Assembly: GCA_014238905.1 (NCBI GenBank)
Contig: JABAAE010000001.1
Coordinates: 604,712 to 668,711, forward strand
DNA length: 64,000 nucleotides
Origin: Planctomycetota bacterium
Lineage (GTDB): Bacteria; Planctomycetota; Planctomycetia; Pirellulales; Pirellulaceae
Direction of reading: 5' to 3'
Of this stretch, positions 38,620 through 47,780 are shown in pieces. The position numbers were made by a program, and so were the translations under genes. A model generated the notes under the pieces. That model made no database searches, was not told where the DNA came from, and was given only the letters and a program-made list of their open reading frames with translations. The number at the start of each line of letters is the position of its first letter. Position 1 is the first letter of the stretch.

Positions 38620-39867
38620 ATGATGAAGACTTTTTTCGTAATGCTGGCCATCCTGGCCTTTGCACCTGACCTGCAGGCGGATAACTGGCCAAATTGGCGA
38701 GGTCCAAATTCTAACGGGGTAGCCCAAGGCAAAAGTTTCCCGACCAGTTGGAGCACAGATAAGAACATTCATTGGAGGGTTGAATTGCCAGCTTTCGGTA
38801 GTTCGACACCGGCCGTTTGGGGTGACAAAGTTTTTATTACCAGTCCCAAAAAGGGTTCTAACGTCGTTCTTTGCCTGAACCTGGAGGGCAAAATGCTCTG
38901 GGAATCGGAAGTCGGTAAAACCATCAATGGCAAACACAAGATGGGCTCGGGAAGTAACCCGTCTCCGGTGACGGATGGAAAACACGTTTTTGTTTATTAC
39001 AAAAGTGGCGATTTCGGCTGCCTTGATTTTGATGGCAAACTGGTTTGGAAAACCAACTTACAAAGCAAATTTGGCGACGACACCTTGTGGTGGGACCTGG
39101 GAACGTCTCCCGTTTTAACCAAAGACTATGTGGTGGTGGCTTGCATGCAGGAAGGCCCTTCCTATGTGGCGGCGTTCGGAAAAACCGATGGGCAACTTGT
39201 CTGGAAGCAGGATCGAATGACCGGTGCACCTCGGGAATCCGATCAGAGTTACACCACCCCGATTGTTACCACTCGAGACGGTAAAGAAGAAATCATTGTG
39301 CTGGGAGCGGATTACGTCACCACTCATGATGCAGCCACTGGAAAAGAAATTTGGAGAGTAGGGGGTCTCAATCCCAAGAACAGCCAGATGTGGAGATCCA
39401 TTGCATCCCCGGTTTTTTACGATGGAACGGTCTATGCTCCCTATGCCCGAGGGAAAACGCTGACTGCCATCAAGGTGGGGGGAAAGGGTGATCAAACAAA
39501 GGAAAACACCCTGTGGACAAAAAAAGGAGTCTCCATCGACGTTCCTACTCCAACGGTCAAGGATGGCAAGATTTACATTTGCAATGACCAGGGGGCTGTC
39601 GAGTGTATCGATCGGAAAACAGGCGAAACCCTTTGGAAAGTCGAAACAAAAGGAGGACGCAGGGGAAAATTCTACTCTTCGCCCATTATTGGCGGAAAAA
39701 ATCTCTACACGACTCGCGAGGATGGAACGACGTTTGTTGTCGATATCGAATCCAAACAGGTCATCGCCCAAAACAAACTGGGGGAAAAAACCGCTGCGTC
39801 GGCTGTTTTGGTCAATGGCAGGATCCTGATGCGGGCCTCAGACGCCATTTATTGCATTGGCGAATAA
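38620..39867 (+). CDS. Secreted PQQ-like beta-propeller protein
   Basis: 415 residues with a signal peptide (MMKTFFVMLAILAFAPDLQA). The chain then follows a repeated blade pattern: ADNWPNWRGPNSNGVA, GSSTPAVWGDKVFITS, NPSPVTDGKHVFVYY, TSPVLTKDYVVVACM and DVPTPTVKDGKIYICNDQGAVECID. The 'WRGPNxNGVA' opening is standard for planctomycete PQQ-binding-like/outer-membrane-assembly-BamB-like propellers. No PQQ-binding residues can be confirmed by eye. GGAG lies shortly before the double ATG, and a terminator follows 38 bp after the stop. Confidence 0.85.
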   Translation: MMKTFFVMLAILAFAPDLQADNWPNWRGPNSNGVAQGKSFPTSWSTDKNIHWRVELPAFGSSTPAVWGDKVFITSPKKGSNVVLCLNLEGKMLWESEVGKTINGKHKMGSGSNPSPVTDGKHVFVYYKSGDFGCLDFDGKLVWKTNLQSKFGDDTLWWDLGTSPVLTKDYVVVACMQEGPSYVAAFGKTDGQLVWKQDRMTGAPRESDQSYTTPIVTTRDGKEEIIVLGADYVTTHDAATGKEIWRVGGLNPKNSQMWRSIASPVFYDGTVYAPYARGKTLTAIKVGGKGDQTKENTLWTKKGVSIDVPTPTVKDGKIYICNDQGAVECIDRKTGETLWKVETKGGRRGKFYSSPIIGGKNLYTTREDGTTFVVDIESKQVIAQNKLGEKTAASAVLVNGRILMRASDAIYCIGE

Positions 39868-39904
39868 GGCTTGTCGTTATCTCCTTATGTTGAAAGAATA
39901 AAGC

Positions 39905-39929
39905 AGCGGCTTGTTGTAGCCGCTTTTTT
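39905..39929 (+). terminator. Rho-independent terminator
   Basis: AGCGGCT (39905-39911) pairs with AGCCGCT (39918-39924), with a 6-nt loop and a T6 run (39924-39929). It ends the PQQ-like propeller transcript. Confidence 0.85.
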
Positions 39930-39992
39930 GTTGGCTGGAACTCAAGCCTGTTTAGGCTTTGCAGCAAATTCCAATAGTAACTTGGATAACCA

Positions 39993-40469
39993 ATGGATAA
40001 TTTTGAAGACATGTTGAGTGGTGCTATCCAGCGAGGCAAGGCTCAAGGTAAGAAAGTCACCAAAGCGGCTGCGAGCGACAAGATGTCGCAGGAAGAGCTA
40101 AAAAGGCTTCACTCGAAGTACCGGTTAAGTTTGTCCGATTTCATCGAAGGCAAAGTCGGCCAGTTGCCGAATCATTTCCCCGGTTTTCGATATGAAACCG
40201 TTTATGGGGACCGAGGCTGGGGAGCAGCCTGTTACCGGGACGATGCTGGCAGTGGTCGCCGGGACTTTTACAGCCGCCTTGAAATTACGGTACGACCGCT
40301 CGGTGAATTTAACGTGCTTGATACTTCGGTGAGAGGGACGATTCGTAATAAAGAGATCTTCCAGAGAAGCTTTTTCCAAGAATTGGAGGAGGTGGAGATG
40401 GGGCGATTTGAAGAAACCATACAGAACTGGATCCTGAGCTACGCCCAGGAATTTTCAGCAGCAAATTAA
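39993..40469 (+). CDS. Conserved hypothetical protein upstream of mqnB
   Basis: 158-residue soluble protein with no signal peptide. A charged N-terminal region (about 1-45) is followed by an alpha/beta domain with FRYETVYGDRGWGAACYRDD, DFYSRLEITVRPLGEFNVLDTSVRGTIRNKEIF and a C-terminal amphipathic helix FQELEEVEMGRFEETIQNWILSYAQEF. I do not recognise the family. It is 24 bp upstream of mqnB and probably in the same operon, but there is no sign that it acts in menaquinone synthesis. Confidence 0.75.
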   Translation: MDNFEDMLSGAIQRGKAQGKKVTKAAASDKMSQEELKRLHSKYRLSLSDFIEGKVGQLPNHFPGFRYETVYGDRGWGAACYRDDAGSGRRDFYSRLEITVRPLGEFNVLDTSVRGTIRNKEIFQRSFFQELEEVEMGRFEETIQNWILSYAQEFSAAN

Positions 40470-40493
40470 TTCTAGACTCCCGGATATTTTTGC

Positions 40494-41162
40494 GTGAAAA
40501 AAAGACTGTTGCTGGTACCCACCAAGCTGGAAGCAGAAGGATTGACAATTCGAGCTTCGGATTATCCAGGGCTTGAAATTGAGTTGTGTGGTTTCGGCAT
40601 GGTGGAAGCAGCGATTCAGTCCGCTGCCCTGATCGCCCGGTACAAGCCAGAGAGCGTGCTGTTGGTTGGAATCGCTGGCCTGTTTGCCAGTCAGGCGAAT
40701 CGAATTGGGTCTGCCGCCTGCTTTGAGCGAGTGGCACAGTATGGCATCGGCTCTTTTGGGAAAACGGGATTTCGGACACCTGCCGAAATGGGGTTGAAGA
40801 GTTCCAGCGATGAATCGAAGGCAGATATTCTGGAGGAGCGAAAATTGGAGACAACCGGTTGTCCTTCGGTTGCCCCGTTGCTGGTGACGGTCCCCTCGTC
40901 TGGACTTTTTGATGAAAAAGAAATCCTCGATTTTTTTAAGGGGAAGACTCCAGCCGGGGTCCCTTTTGCCGAGGACATGGAGGGGTATGCTGTCGCTTGT
41001 GCAGCCGCCGAGTCTCGCGTCCAGCTGACCGTTTTTCGAGGTTTTTCCAACGTCGTGGGTGATCGGGATGTGATCAATTGGTCGATTGATCAGGCACTGA
41101 ACTCGGTTTCGAGCTTGGTAAGAAGCTACCTCGAGGCCGGAGAGGATGACCATCAGGAATGA
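40494..41162 (+). CDS. mqnB: Futalosine hydrolase
   Basis: Nucleosidase that cleaves futalosine to hypoxanthine and dehypoxanthine futalosine in the alternative menaquinone pathway. 222 residues, phosphorylase/nucleosidase fold: VGIAGLF near 58-64, GFGMVEAAIQSA near 34-45, and the substrate-binding FAEDMEGYAVACAAA (about 159-173) with the terminal RGFSNVVGDRD, where Asp would act as the catalytic acid. The start is GTG 40494. Its stop overlaps the mqnD start by four bases, and this gene order fixes the pathway assignment. Confidence 0.9.
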   Translation: MKKRLLLVPTKLEAEGLTIRASDYPGLEIELCGFGMVEAAIQSAALIARYKPESVLLVGIAGLFASQANRIGSAACFERVAQYGIGSFGKTGFRTPAEMGLKSSSDESKADILEERKLETTGCPSVAPLLVTVPSSGLFDEKEILDFFKGKTPAGVPFAEDMEGYAVACAAAESRVQLTVFRGFSNVVGDRDVINWSIDQALNSVSSLVRSYLEAGEDDHQE

Positions 41163-42010
41163 CCACTAAAGTCAAAATTGGAATCTCGACCTGTCCCAAC
41201 GATACGTTTGCTTTTCATGCGTTGTTAAACAATCGAATAGCCACCGACGGTATTCAGTTTTCTTTCGAATTGTTGGACGTGCAGGAACTCAACCAGCGAT
41301 TGTTTGCCGGTGATTTTGATGTGGCGAAAGCAAGCTTCCATGCCGCCATCTTGCTGGCCAATGATCTGGCTGTTCTTTCTTCGGGATCGGCGCTTGGCTT
41401 TGGCGTGGGACCGCTTTTACTTGCGGCCGCCAATGACACCCAGCCCGATGGTGTGTTCACCGATTCGGATGGTGCTATTCGGAAACCCGTTGTCGCCTGT
41501 CCGGGTGAACATACAACAGCGACTTTACTTTACGACTTGTTTTACCCCGACTGTGGCAAGGTTCAGCAAATGGTTTTTTCGGAGATCATGCCCAGCTTGC
41601 AAACCGGGGTGGCGGATTTTGGTGTTTGCATTCATGAAGGCCGCTTCACCTATGCGGAGGAAGGACTTGCTTGCGTTTGTGATCTGGGTAGCCGGTGGGA
41701 AAACGAAACCGGTCTTCCTCTTCCGCTGGGTGGGATTCTGGTCAGGAAATCACTGGGTGAGCCCCTGATGAAAAAAATTCAGGCATTAGTTCAGGCATCG
41801 ATTCATTATGGACTGAAGCATCGGGGAGAAACCCTGAAGACCATGAAGCGATATGCGCAGGAGTTGTCCGACGATGTCTTGTTCGCACATGTCGACACCT
41901 ACGTCAATCAATGGACGGTAGAATTGGGCAACCTGGGTGAACGTGCCTTGGAGACTCTAGCGGATCGGGTAGTCTCCGAAGCAGCCAGGACGATTTCGAT
42001 TGTCAAATAG
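41159..42010 (+). CDS. mqnD: 1,4-dihydroxy-6-naphthoate synthase
   Basis: Converts cyclic dehypoxanthine futalosine to 1,4-dihydroxy-6-naphthoate, the last specific step of the futalosine menaquinone route. 283 residues with a periplasmic-binding-protein-like fold. The opening KIGISTCPNDTFAFHALL, then GDFDVAKASFHAAILL and FGVCIHEGRFTY, are characteristic of MqnD. Coupled to mqnB by an ATGA overlap. mqnA, mqnC and mqnE are not in the window. Confidence 0.93.
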   Translation: MTTKVKIGISTCPNDTFAFHALLNNRIATDGIQFSFELLDVQELNQRLFAGDFDVAKASFHAAILLANDLAVLSSGSALGFGVGPLLLAAANDTQPDGVFTDSDGAIRKPVVACPGEHTTATLLYDLFYPDCGKVQQMVFSEIMPSLQTGVADFGVCIHEGRFTYAEEGLACVCDLGSRWENETGLPLPLGGILVRKSLGEPLMKKIQALVQASIHYGLKHRGETLKTMKRYAQELSDDVLFAHVDTYVNQWTVELGNLGERALETLADRVVSEAARTISIVK

Positions 42011-42147
42011 GACTTTCGACCGAACATCGATCGGCTTGGCATCATCAGCCAAAAACAGGAGAAGCCCAACGCCCGCTGGTTTTTATTAGCCCTGAATTTT
42101 GCTGCAGGAAGGTCGGATAGGCGGCCACCGGAAACCGTACACCAAAA

Positions 42148-43599
42148 TCAGATCTCGCCCTGCTTGGGAACGATGAATGGGGCCCGGTAGTCTCGGGTCA
42201 ATTTTTGATCCGCTTGCGGATCGTTCACGAAAAGTTCTGTTTTGGGATCGAACTTCAATTCACGGCCCAGATAACAAGGATATTTTTCGAAATTGACATT
42301 GTTATTGTTGAGGTGTTGCAGGGTTCTGGAAAAAGTATCTGAATCGTTGTCGTTTGAGCCGAGCCGGGCGGCTTGTTTTTGAACTTCGGCAACCGGGAGA
42401 GGACCTCCAAGGTCAAGAGAAATGTTGCCGAGATGGCATAAAGCACTCGAAAGGTGGCCCTGGAGGATGTCCGCATTCAAGTCCTCCGTCTTGCGACTGC
42501 GAACAGCTTTCAGGAAATTATCAAAGTGGTCACCGGTTCCCTTAAACGATTTGATTTTTTTTCCATCCAGATCAAATGCCGCGCCACCCGAGTAGCTGGC
42601 CATCACAACGTATCCGTTTTCGCATTCGTAAATGACACCCACTTTGGCGCCGCGGTGCTCAGTGGTTTCCAAACCACGAACTTCAAAAACGAGAGTCTGT
42701 TCACCATAATCGTGAACGACCACCTGGGTATTGGCGGTATTACCGGCGTCGTGGTAATCAAAACGGCCCCCGTAACTGAAAACGTTTTGGCTGAGCTCGT
42801 TGATACCAAGCCCCCAGCGGGCCAAGTCCATTTGGTGGATTCCCTGGTTTCCTAGATCTCCATTGCCATAGGCATCCTGCCAATGCCAGTCGTAATGAAA
42901 CTGTCTTCGAGAAACGGGTTGGACGGGTGCCGGCCCAAGGTAATAGTTGTAGTCAACCGATTTTGGAGGTTCAAAAACACCTGCCGCACCGATCGACTTT
43001 CTTCGTTTATAGCAGAGACCTCTGGCGACGCGGCATTTTCCAAGTTTGTTGGCATGAAGATAATCAACGGCCGCTTGCATGCCTGGGTTGCTGCGGGATT
43101 GGGTGCCCGTTTGAACAATCCGCCCGTACTTTCTGGCAGCTTCGACGATCCGTCTGCCTTCGCTGACATTGTGGCTGACGGGTTTTTCTAGATAGACATC
43201 TTTTCCAGCCTGAATCGACCAGATCGCCGCTAATGCATGCCAATGATTTGGGGTGGCAATGGAGACAATGTCGACGCTTTTGTCCTCCAGCACCTCTCGT
43301 AAATCGTTAGCAAAAAGGGGAGAGGCTCCCTGCTGACGTTTTGCAGTTTCGACGACACGTTTTGAGCCAATGTCCCGATCCGCATCGCAGATCCACCGGA
43401 TATGAGTGTCTTTTCGGCCAGCGAAGGCACTGATATGGCTGTTGCCCCGTCCCCGAACGCCGACCACCGCCACGTTTAATCGTTCATTGGGACTGAGACT
43501 CTGATGACCAGAAGCTGTCTCTGCGGATGACGCCGTGACCGCTGCCGCGGTGACGAACATGGAATCTTCTATAAACTGACGCCGTGTTTTTTTTGCCAT
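42148..43599 (-). CDS. Gfo/Idh/MocA-family oxidoreductase, probably Tat-exported
   Basis: NAD(P)-dependent sugar oxidoreductase family protein, 483 residues from ATG 43599 (the frame opens 23 codons earlier at 43668). The N-terminus KKTRRQFIEDSMFVTAAAVTAS has a twin-arginine-like signal, as in many planctomycete members. The Rossmann motif is NVAVVGVRGRGNSH, and the family signature is VYLEKPVSHNVSEGRRIVEAAR with Lys of EKP as the probable catalytic base. The C-terminal domain has HYDWHWQDAYGNGDLGNQGIHQMDLARWGL. It probably acts on a periplasmic 3-keto-sugar or polyol; substrate unknown. Confidence 0.88.
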   Translation of the reverse strand: MAKKTRRQFIEDSMFVTAAAVTASSAETASGHQSLSPNERLNVAVVGVRGRGNSHISAFAGRKDTHIRWICDADRDIGSKRVVETAKRQQGASPLFANDLREVLEDKSVDIVSIATPNHWHALAAIWSIQAGKDVYLEKPVSHNVSEGRRIVEAARKYGRIVQTGTQSRSNPGMQAAVDYLHANKLGKCRVARGLCYKRRKSIGAAGVFEPPKSVDYNYYLGPAPVQPVSRRQFHYDWHWQDAYGNGDLGNQGIHQMDLARWGLGINELSQNVFSYGGRFDYHDAGNTANTQVVVHDYGEQTLVFEVRGLETTEHRGAKVGVIYECENGYVVMASYSGGAAFDLDGKKIKSFKGTGDHFDNFLKAVRSRKTEDLNADILQGHLSSALCHLGNISLDLGGPLPVAEVQKQAARLGSNDNDSDTFSRTLQHLNNNNVNFEKYPCYLGRELKFDPKTELFVNDPQADQKLTRDYRAPFIVPKQGEI

Positions 43600-43872
43600 G
43601 CTGATTAATAAATTGACAGAGTAACAGGTTGTTCTGACTGATCGAGTGACCGCCGCCCTATTTAACATACGGGATTTACTGGCAGGAAAACGACTAAATT
43701 ACGGTAATTCTCACAGAAAAGGAGGGTAGATACCCTCCGGAATGACTGATGAAAGCGAGAGGAAAGCCGGCCGGCCAAGAGATCGGAAATAGCCAATCTC
43801 TATTGGGATTTCAATACAAATCCGTATAAATGACGACGCAATGCAGCCAAAGAATTCTACGCCGGACCGATC

Positions 43873-45696
43873 GTGATCAATAACAGGAAGTCGCAGAGGG
43901 ATGGTTGGCAGTCGGCGTCAATGGAACCAGAAGTTGATGTGACGTTGATGAATCAGCCGGCCCAGCCCAGGATTTTTCTATCCTATCGCTTGGCGTATGG
44001 AGCGCTAACGTTGGCAATCATTGGATTTGGGTTTTATGCTCAGCATCTTAATTCCCAGCTCTACCAGAAACATGCACCCTTTTACGATTCGATTACCTAT
44101 TATGATCGCGTCTATGAAGTGGCAAGTATAAGAAACCAGACGGGATTGTTGGCTGCCGTTCAAAATGCCTGTCTGGAAAAATCTACGATCGTCATGCCCT
44201 ATTTGATGGCGATTCCTTTTTCGTATTTCTTTTCTCCGACTAGAGCGATCGGTGTCTGGATTGAAATCGCCTATTTTGCCACTTTTTTGTTTTCGGTTGG
44301 ATATTTACTCCATCGAGTTTTTGGTGCCCGGCCACGTGAAATGCTTTTTATGTTGGTTCCGTTTTTTCTCCTCAGCGCGCTTTATCGACCCTATGCTGGT
44401 ATCTCGGACTTGCGCGTCGATTTGCCGATGGCGTTTTTGTACGGTGCCTCAGCCTGCTGGCTATTCATCGGTATGTTGCACCACCGCTGGCGAGATCTGT
44501 TCATCGCTGGATTGTTGATGGCGGCGGCCTGCCTTTCGCGGGCGATCGCCCCAGTTTATTTTGGGATCGGGATGGCTCCGCTTGTGATCCATGAACTGAT
44601 CCGAAGTGAACAAAAATTCGAAGTATTGAAAAGAGCGATCTTTGTCGGCGGGATCGTCGCCCTGTTTTCCGGTTGGTTTTATCTGGCCCATTACGATTTT
44701 CTTTATTACTACTATTTTGTTTGGAACACAGACGCCAATGCTTCGGTTTCCTTTGGGCGATCGCTGCGGCATATCCTGCTTGTTGCCAAAAGTGTTGGTC
44801 CGTTTGTCGCGGTTTTTTTTCTCAGCTTGTATATGACAAACAAGTCGATTTCGCGAAGCGAAATGGCGGAATGCAAAACAGAGGCCTTGGAGTGGGACCG
44901 GCCGAACCTTCCGGTTTCACCCTATCTCTGGTTTTGCTGGATAGGGGTCGCACCGGTCCTTGTTTTAATCGTTAAGCGTGCCGACCTTAATCCTTTTGTC
45001 AGCCTGCCATCGGCAACCGTATTGCTGATGTTATGGACACTCATTCAACATCGAGCTTTTCAATGGGTCATTGATCGACGATTGCCCCGGATTCTTTGGA
45101 CATCGTCAATCTGCCTGACTTTGGCGATGACCTACGGGTATGTCAATCATACGATAACAAAACTCGACAACTCCGCGGCAGCTCACCGAGTTGTCTTAAA
45201 TGAAATGTTGCGTGATGCTGAAAAGACCGATTTGCAAGGTGCTACGTTTTCTGTCAACGTCATGACCGTCTTAAATACCGGCTCGTTGCAAAGCACGCTG
45301 AGGTTTGAAAAAACTTCGAGCTATGCGGGCCCTCAAACAACAAGTTTGAACAATAGGGAGTGGATTGCCGATGATCGCTTTTTCCTGCCGGCTGAAGTGA
45401 ACTGGCGGGAATTGCCCGGCGATAGCAACAAAGAAAAAATTGATGGGCTCTTGGATCACTCGATTTCAGAAGTTGATTATATTGTTTCGCCAACACTGGA
45501 ATCGGTTCCGGCAATTCAAGCCAAATACGACTATTGCTTTGCCTCGCGATTTGCAGGAGATATTATTTCTTCGTTCGAAGATTCGCCAAGCTGGCGGCCC
45601 ATTACCGAGAAGGTTGAGATTCAGGACGGTATAGCGGTGGTTGTATTAAAAAATTTTGATCCAGCCCGCAGGTCTCGACAACGGTCAGGCCGGTAA
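43873..45696 (+). CDS. Membrane glycosyltransferase-like protein (GT39/83-type)
   Basis: 607-residue integral membrane protein with about nine hydrophobic helices between residues 38 and 430 and a soluble C-terminal third. The first loop carries HAPFYDSITYYDRVYEVA, a loop-1 Asp-containing pattern like that of the GT-C glycosyltransferases (PMT/ArnT families), and ISDLRVDLPMAFLYG follows. The assignment to GT39/83 is from topology only. GTG 43873 is the longest start; ATG at 43921 or 43948 would trim 16 or 25 hydrophilic residues. Substrate unknown. Confidence 0.6.
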   Translation: MINNRKSQRDGWQSASMEPEVDVTLMNQPAQPRIFLSYRLAYGALTLAIIGFGFYAQHLNSQLYQKHAPFYDSITYYDRVYEVASIRNQTGLLAAVQNACLEKSTIVMPYLMAIPFSYFFSPTRAIGVWIEIAYFATFLFSVGYLLHRVFGARPREMLFMLVPFFLLSALYRPYAGISDLRVDLPMAFLYGASACWLFIGMLHHRWRDLFIAGLLMAAACLSRAIAPVYFGIGMAPLVIHELIRSEQKFEVLKRAIFVGGIVALFSGWFYLAHYDFLYYYYFVWNTDANASVSFGRSLRHILLVAKSVGPFVAVFFLSLYMTNKSISRSEMAECKTEALEWDRPNLPVSPYLWFCWIGVAPVLVLIVKRADLNPFVSLPSATVLLMLWTLIQHRAFQWVIDRRLPRILWTSSICLTLAMTYGYVNHTITKLDNSAAAHRVVLNEMLRDAEKTDLQGATFSVNVMTVLNTGSLQSTLRFEKTSSYAGPQTTSLNNREWIADDRFFLPAEVNWRELPGDSNKEKIDGLLDHSISEVDYIVSPTLESVPAIQAKYDYCFASRFAGDIISSFEDSPSWRPITEKVEIQDGIAVVVLKNFDPARRSRQRSGR

Positions 45697-45757
45697 GCCG
45701 CAGTAAAATAACGCCCGCCTGAAACTGCAAACGAAGTCCTTCGCTGCCCGATGGATG

Positions 45758-46351
45758 CTAGTTCTTTAGCTCGGTATTCCAATAGGCTTCGCTGACGAAC
45801 TTGGCCCAGCTGTCCATCTGACTGGAGTGCTGGGAATACATCGGATTCCAGGTTGGCCTGCCGGGTGCCTTCCGCAATTTCATGCCGGCCTGTTCTGGTG
45901 TGCGGTCTGCTTTGAAGTGGTTGCACTCCACGCAGGCCAACACACAGTTTTCCCATGATGATCCGCCTCCATGAGATCGGGGTAGCACGTGATCGATGGT
46001 CAGTTGATCTGAGACAGGCTGTTGATGACAGTATTGGCAGGTAAAACGATCCCGTTTGAATAAGTTACGGCGGCTGAAGGTGACTGACGAACTGGGGACT
46101 CGGTCAAACTCCGAAAGTGTGATGATTTCAGGAACCCGAATTTTGTGAGAGACCGCGCGGATAAATTGATCGCCTAAGGGTTCCAGCTTGATCCATTCCT
46201 GCCAGTCAAATAGCTGATAGCTGGTAGGTTCAACGATTCGGGCATTGTCGTTCCAAACCAAAACCAAAGCCCGAGCAACCGCAGCGATATTGATCGGCTG
46301 CCAATTGCGGTTAAGCACCAAAGCGGGTTGTTTTAATACCGGGGCGATCAA
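45758..46351 (-). CDS. HNH endonuclease
   Basis: 197 residues. The HNH nuclease motif is clear: FTCQYCHQQPVSDQLTIDHVLPRSHGG (two Cys and the catalytic His) and NCVLACVECNHFKADRTPEQAGM (second zinc pair and the C-terminal His). The N-terminal ~90 residues, PALVLNRNWQPINIAAVARALVLVW, match the widespread stand-alone bacterial HNH proteins with a RAMA/PARG-like opening. These are not linked to a defence locus here; the role is probably DNA repair or maintenance. It is convergent with the membrane glycosyltransferase gene. Confidence 0.88.
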   Translation of the reverse strand: MIAPVLKQPALVLNRNWQPINIAAVARALVLVWNDNARIVEPTSYQLFDWQEWIKLEPLGDQFIRAVSHKIRVPEIITLSEFDRVPSSSVTFSRRNLFKRDRFTCQYCHQQPVSDQLTIDHVLPRSHGGGSSWENCVLACVECNHFKADRTPEQAGMKLRKAPGRPTWNPMYSQHSSQMDSWAKFVSEAYWNTELKN

Positions 46352-46906
46352 AATTTCTCCGACGTCATCTGGTCCCGGCGAGTTATTTCCGGGCGAGTTA
46401 TTTCCGGATTCCAGGGGATGAATCCGTGATGGTGATTCATGTGCCGGTCAAACCGACCGTGGATCGTCAGCCAAAGAAGCCTTTGTGCGGACCCGGCAAG
46501 GAGGTCTTCGCCAGTTCCTGTTGGACAACGACGTTGCTCTTTATCTTGGATCGGTTGTGCCTAGGAATCAACCGTGAGCGAGGTCGGATTTGCCGACAAA
46601 CTTCGTAACACCTAAAACCAACCAAGAGTACCGTTGACTGCAAATAAGTTGGTTTCCTGTGCGGGCTGTGCAAACGACCGGCGTTTCCTCACACCATTGA
46701 GGCGATTTTTTCAAGAGAACAGTCCTGTGATAGGTGAGAGTTCCGGGTTTGTGAGGGACGCAAGACACCATCCCGAACGGTCGGACATCCGCCAGCAATA
46801 TCGGCTATTAAAGATAGTAATAGTATGAAAGTAGTATATTATATTTCACGTTGTGTCGTGCTTTTAGTGAGCATGGCGTTCTGAGTTTTCCAAAAAGGAG
46901 AGATAA
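46352..46906. other. Spacer, HNH / small secreted protein
   Basis: About 555 bp. Several short open frames occur but none looks real. The left end holds a 15-bp duplication just upstream of the HNH gene. The right end is AT-rich (46815-46845, with TATATTATATT) and is the likely promoter region of the next gene. Confidence 0.4.
46377..46406. repeat. 15-bp perfect tandem duplication
   Basis: GGCGAGTTATTTCCG twice in tandem, 25 bp upstream of the HNH gene start (minus strand), hence in its leader. Confidence 0.95.
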
Positions 46907-47437
46907 ATGAGACTTTCTTCCAGATTGTTGTTGGCGTTTTTATTGTGCGGCTTCCTGACGATCAGCGGTGAGACCTCGGCACAAACGCGAGGGAAAAATA
47001 AATCGGGCAATGAAAATTCTGTCGATTCTCAATCGTCGGCGAAATCGAAACTCGAGAAATCGAAATCCTCAACAAAAAAGATAACCGGTCGCCTGCCAAG
47101 GATGTTCGGTAAACTTAAGTTAAGCGAACAGCAAAGAACCATGATCTACCAAATCCAGGCGAATTATCGGGAAGAGGTGACCGATCTTCAAAAACGGGTT
47201 CTGCTTTTGAAAGCAGCCGAACGAAAAGAAATTGAGGAGATCTTAACCCGATCTCAAAAAACCCTTCTGGAGGAACTCCAGTCGCCTAAGAAAGATCAAG
47301 CAAGCGAGTCCGAGTCCGCCCAACTTGAAAAACCTGTTTCTGCGGAAACATTGGAATTCTTTCGAATTCTCTGGAACAGAAACAGAACGACATCTGACAT
47401 CCAAATCCAGGGGCTAACTTGGCCTCTCCTGCAATGA
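46907..47437 (+). CDS. Small secreted helical protein, possibly Spy/CpxP-like
   Basis: 176 residues. A strong AAGGAG precedes ATG 46907. Signal peptide LLLAFLLCGFLTISGETSAQ; then a Lys/Ser-rich linker; then a helical domain KLKLSEQQRTMIYQIQANYREEVTDLQKRVLLLKAAERKEIEEILT. The 'LSEQQ...I' start of an extended helix hairpin is reminiscent of the LTXXQ periplasmic proteins, but the match is loose. Its stop codon lies at the edge of a 17-bp tandem repeat. Confidence 0.7.
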   Translation: MRLSSRLLLAFLLCGFLTISGETSAQTRGKNKSGNENSVDSQSSAKSKLEKSKSSTKKITGRLPRMFGKLKLSEQQRTMIYQIQANYREEVTDLQKRVLLLKAAERKEIEEILTRSQKTLLEELQSPKKDQASESESAQLEKPVSAETLEFFRILWNRNRTTSDIQIQGLTWPLLQ

Positions 47438-47503
47438 ACTTATGAGTAACCAGAACTTATGAGTAACCAGAACTTATGAGTCACCAAAGCTCGTGAGTAA
47501 CCG
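47436..47503. repeat. 17-bp tandem repeat, four copies, at a stop codon
   Basis: GAACTTATGAGTAACCA occurs twice exactly, a third time with one change and a fourth time with several. The first copy begins on the second base of the TGA stop codon of the preceding gene. Confidence 0.9.
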
Positions 47504-47670
47504 GAAATCAAAGCGGGATAAATTCTATTGCGGAGGATTGGTGGTTCAGCGAATTTGAAAATGCGAATTTGAAAATGCGGATAAAAAAAAGGCCGGGGTG
47601 ATGGACAAGTCCAAAACACGGCAAAAACTACGCGTTGAAGCAACGACTCAAACCGCAGCCCCCAAGCCAA

Positions 47671-47701
47671 AAAAAAGCTGAGCATTCTGCTCAGCTTTTT
47701 T
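47671..47701. terminator. Bidirectional hairpin terminator before ilvC end
   Basis: AAAAAAGCTGAGCA (47671-47684) pairs with TGCTCAGCTTTTTT (47688-47701) around a 3-nt loop. It has T-runs on both strands and lies between the convergent small secreted-protein gene and ilvC. Confidence 0.85.
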
Positions 47702-47780
47702 GCTTTAATCGAATCCCCAATCCACTTTCGACCCGTTTCCAAACGATGTTCAATACTGATACGGGGTTCTGTCTGGACTC

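Noticed and set aside
46426..46828. Several 60-76 codon frames on both strands
   Set aside because: They overlap one another and lack ribosome-binding sites or recognisable motifs.
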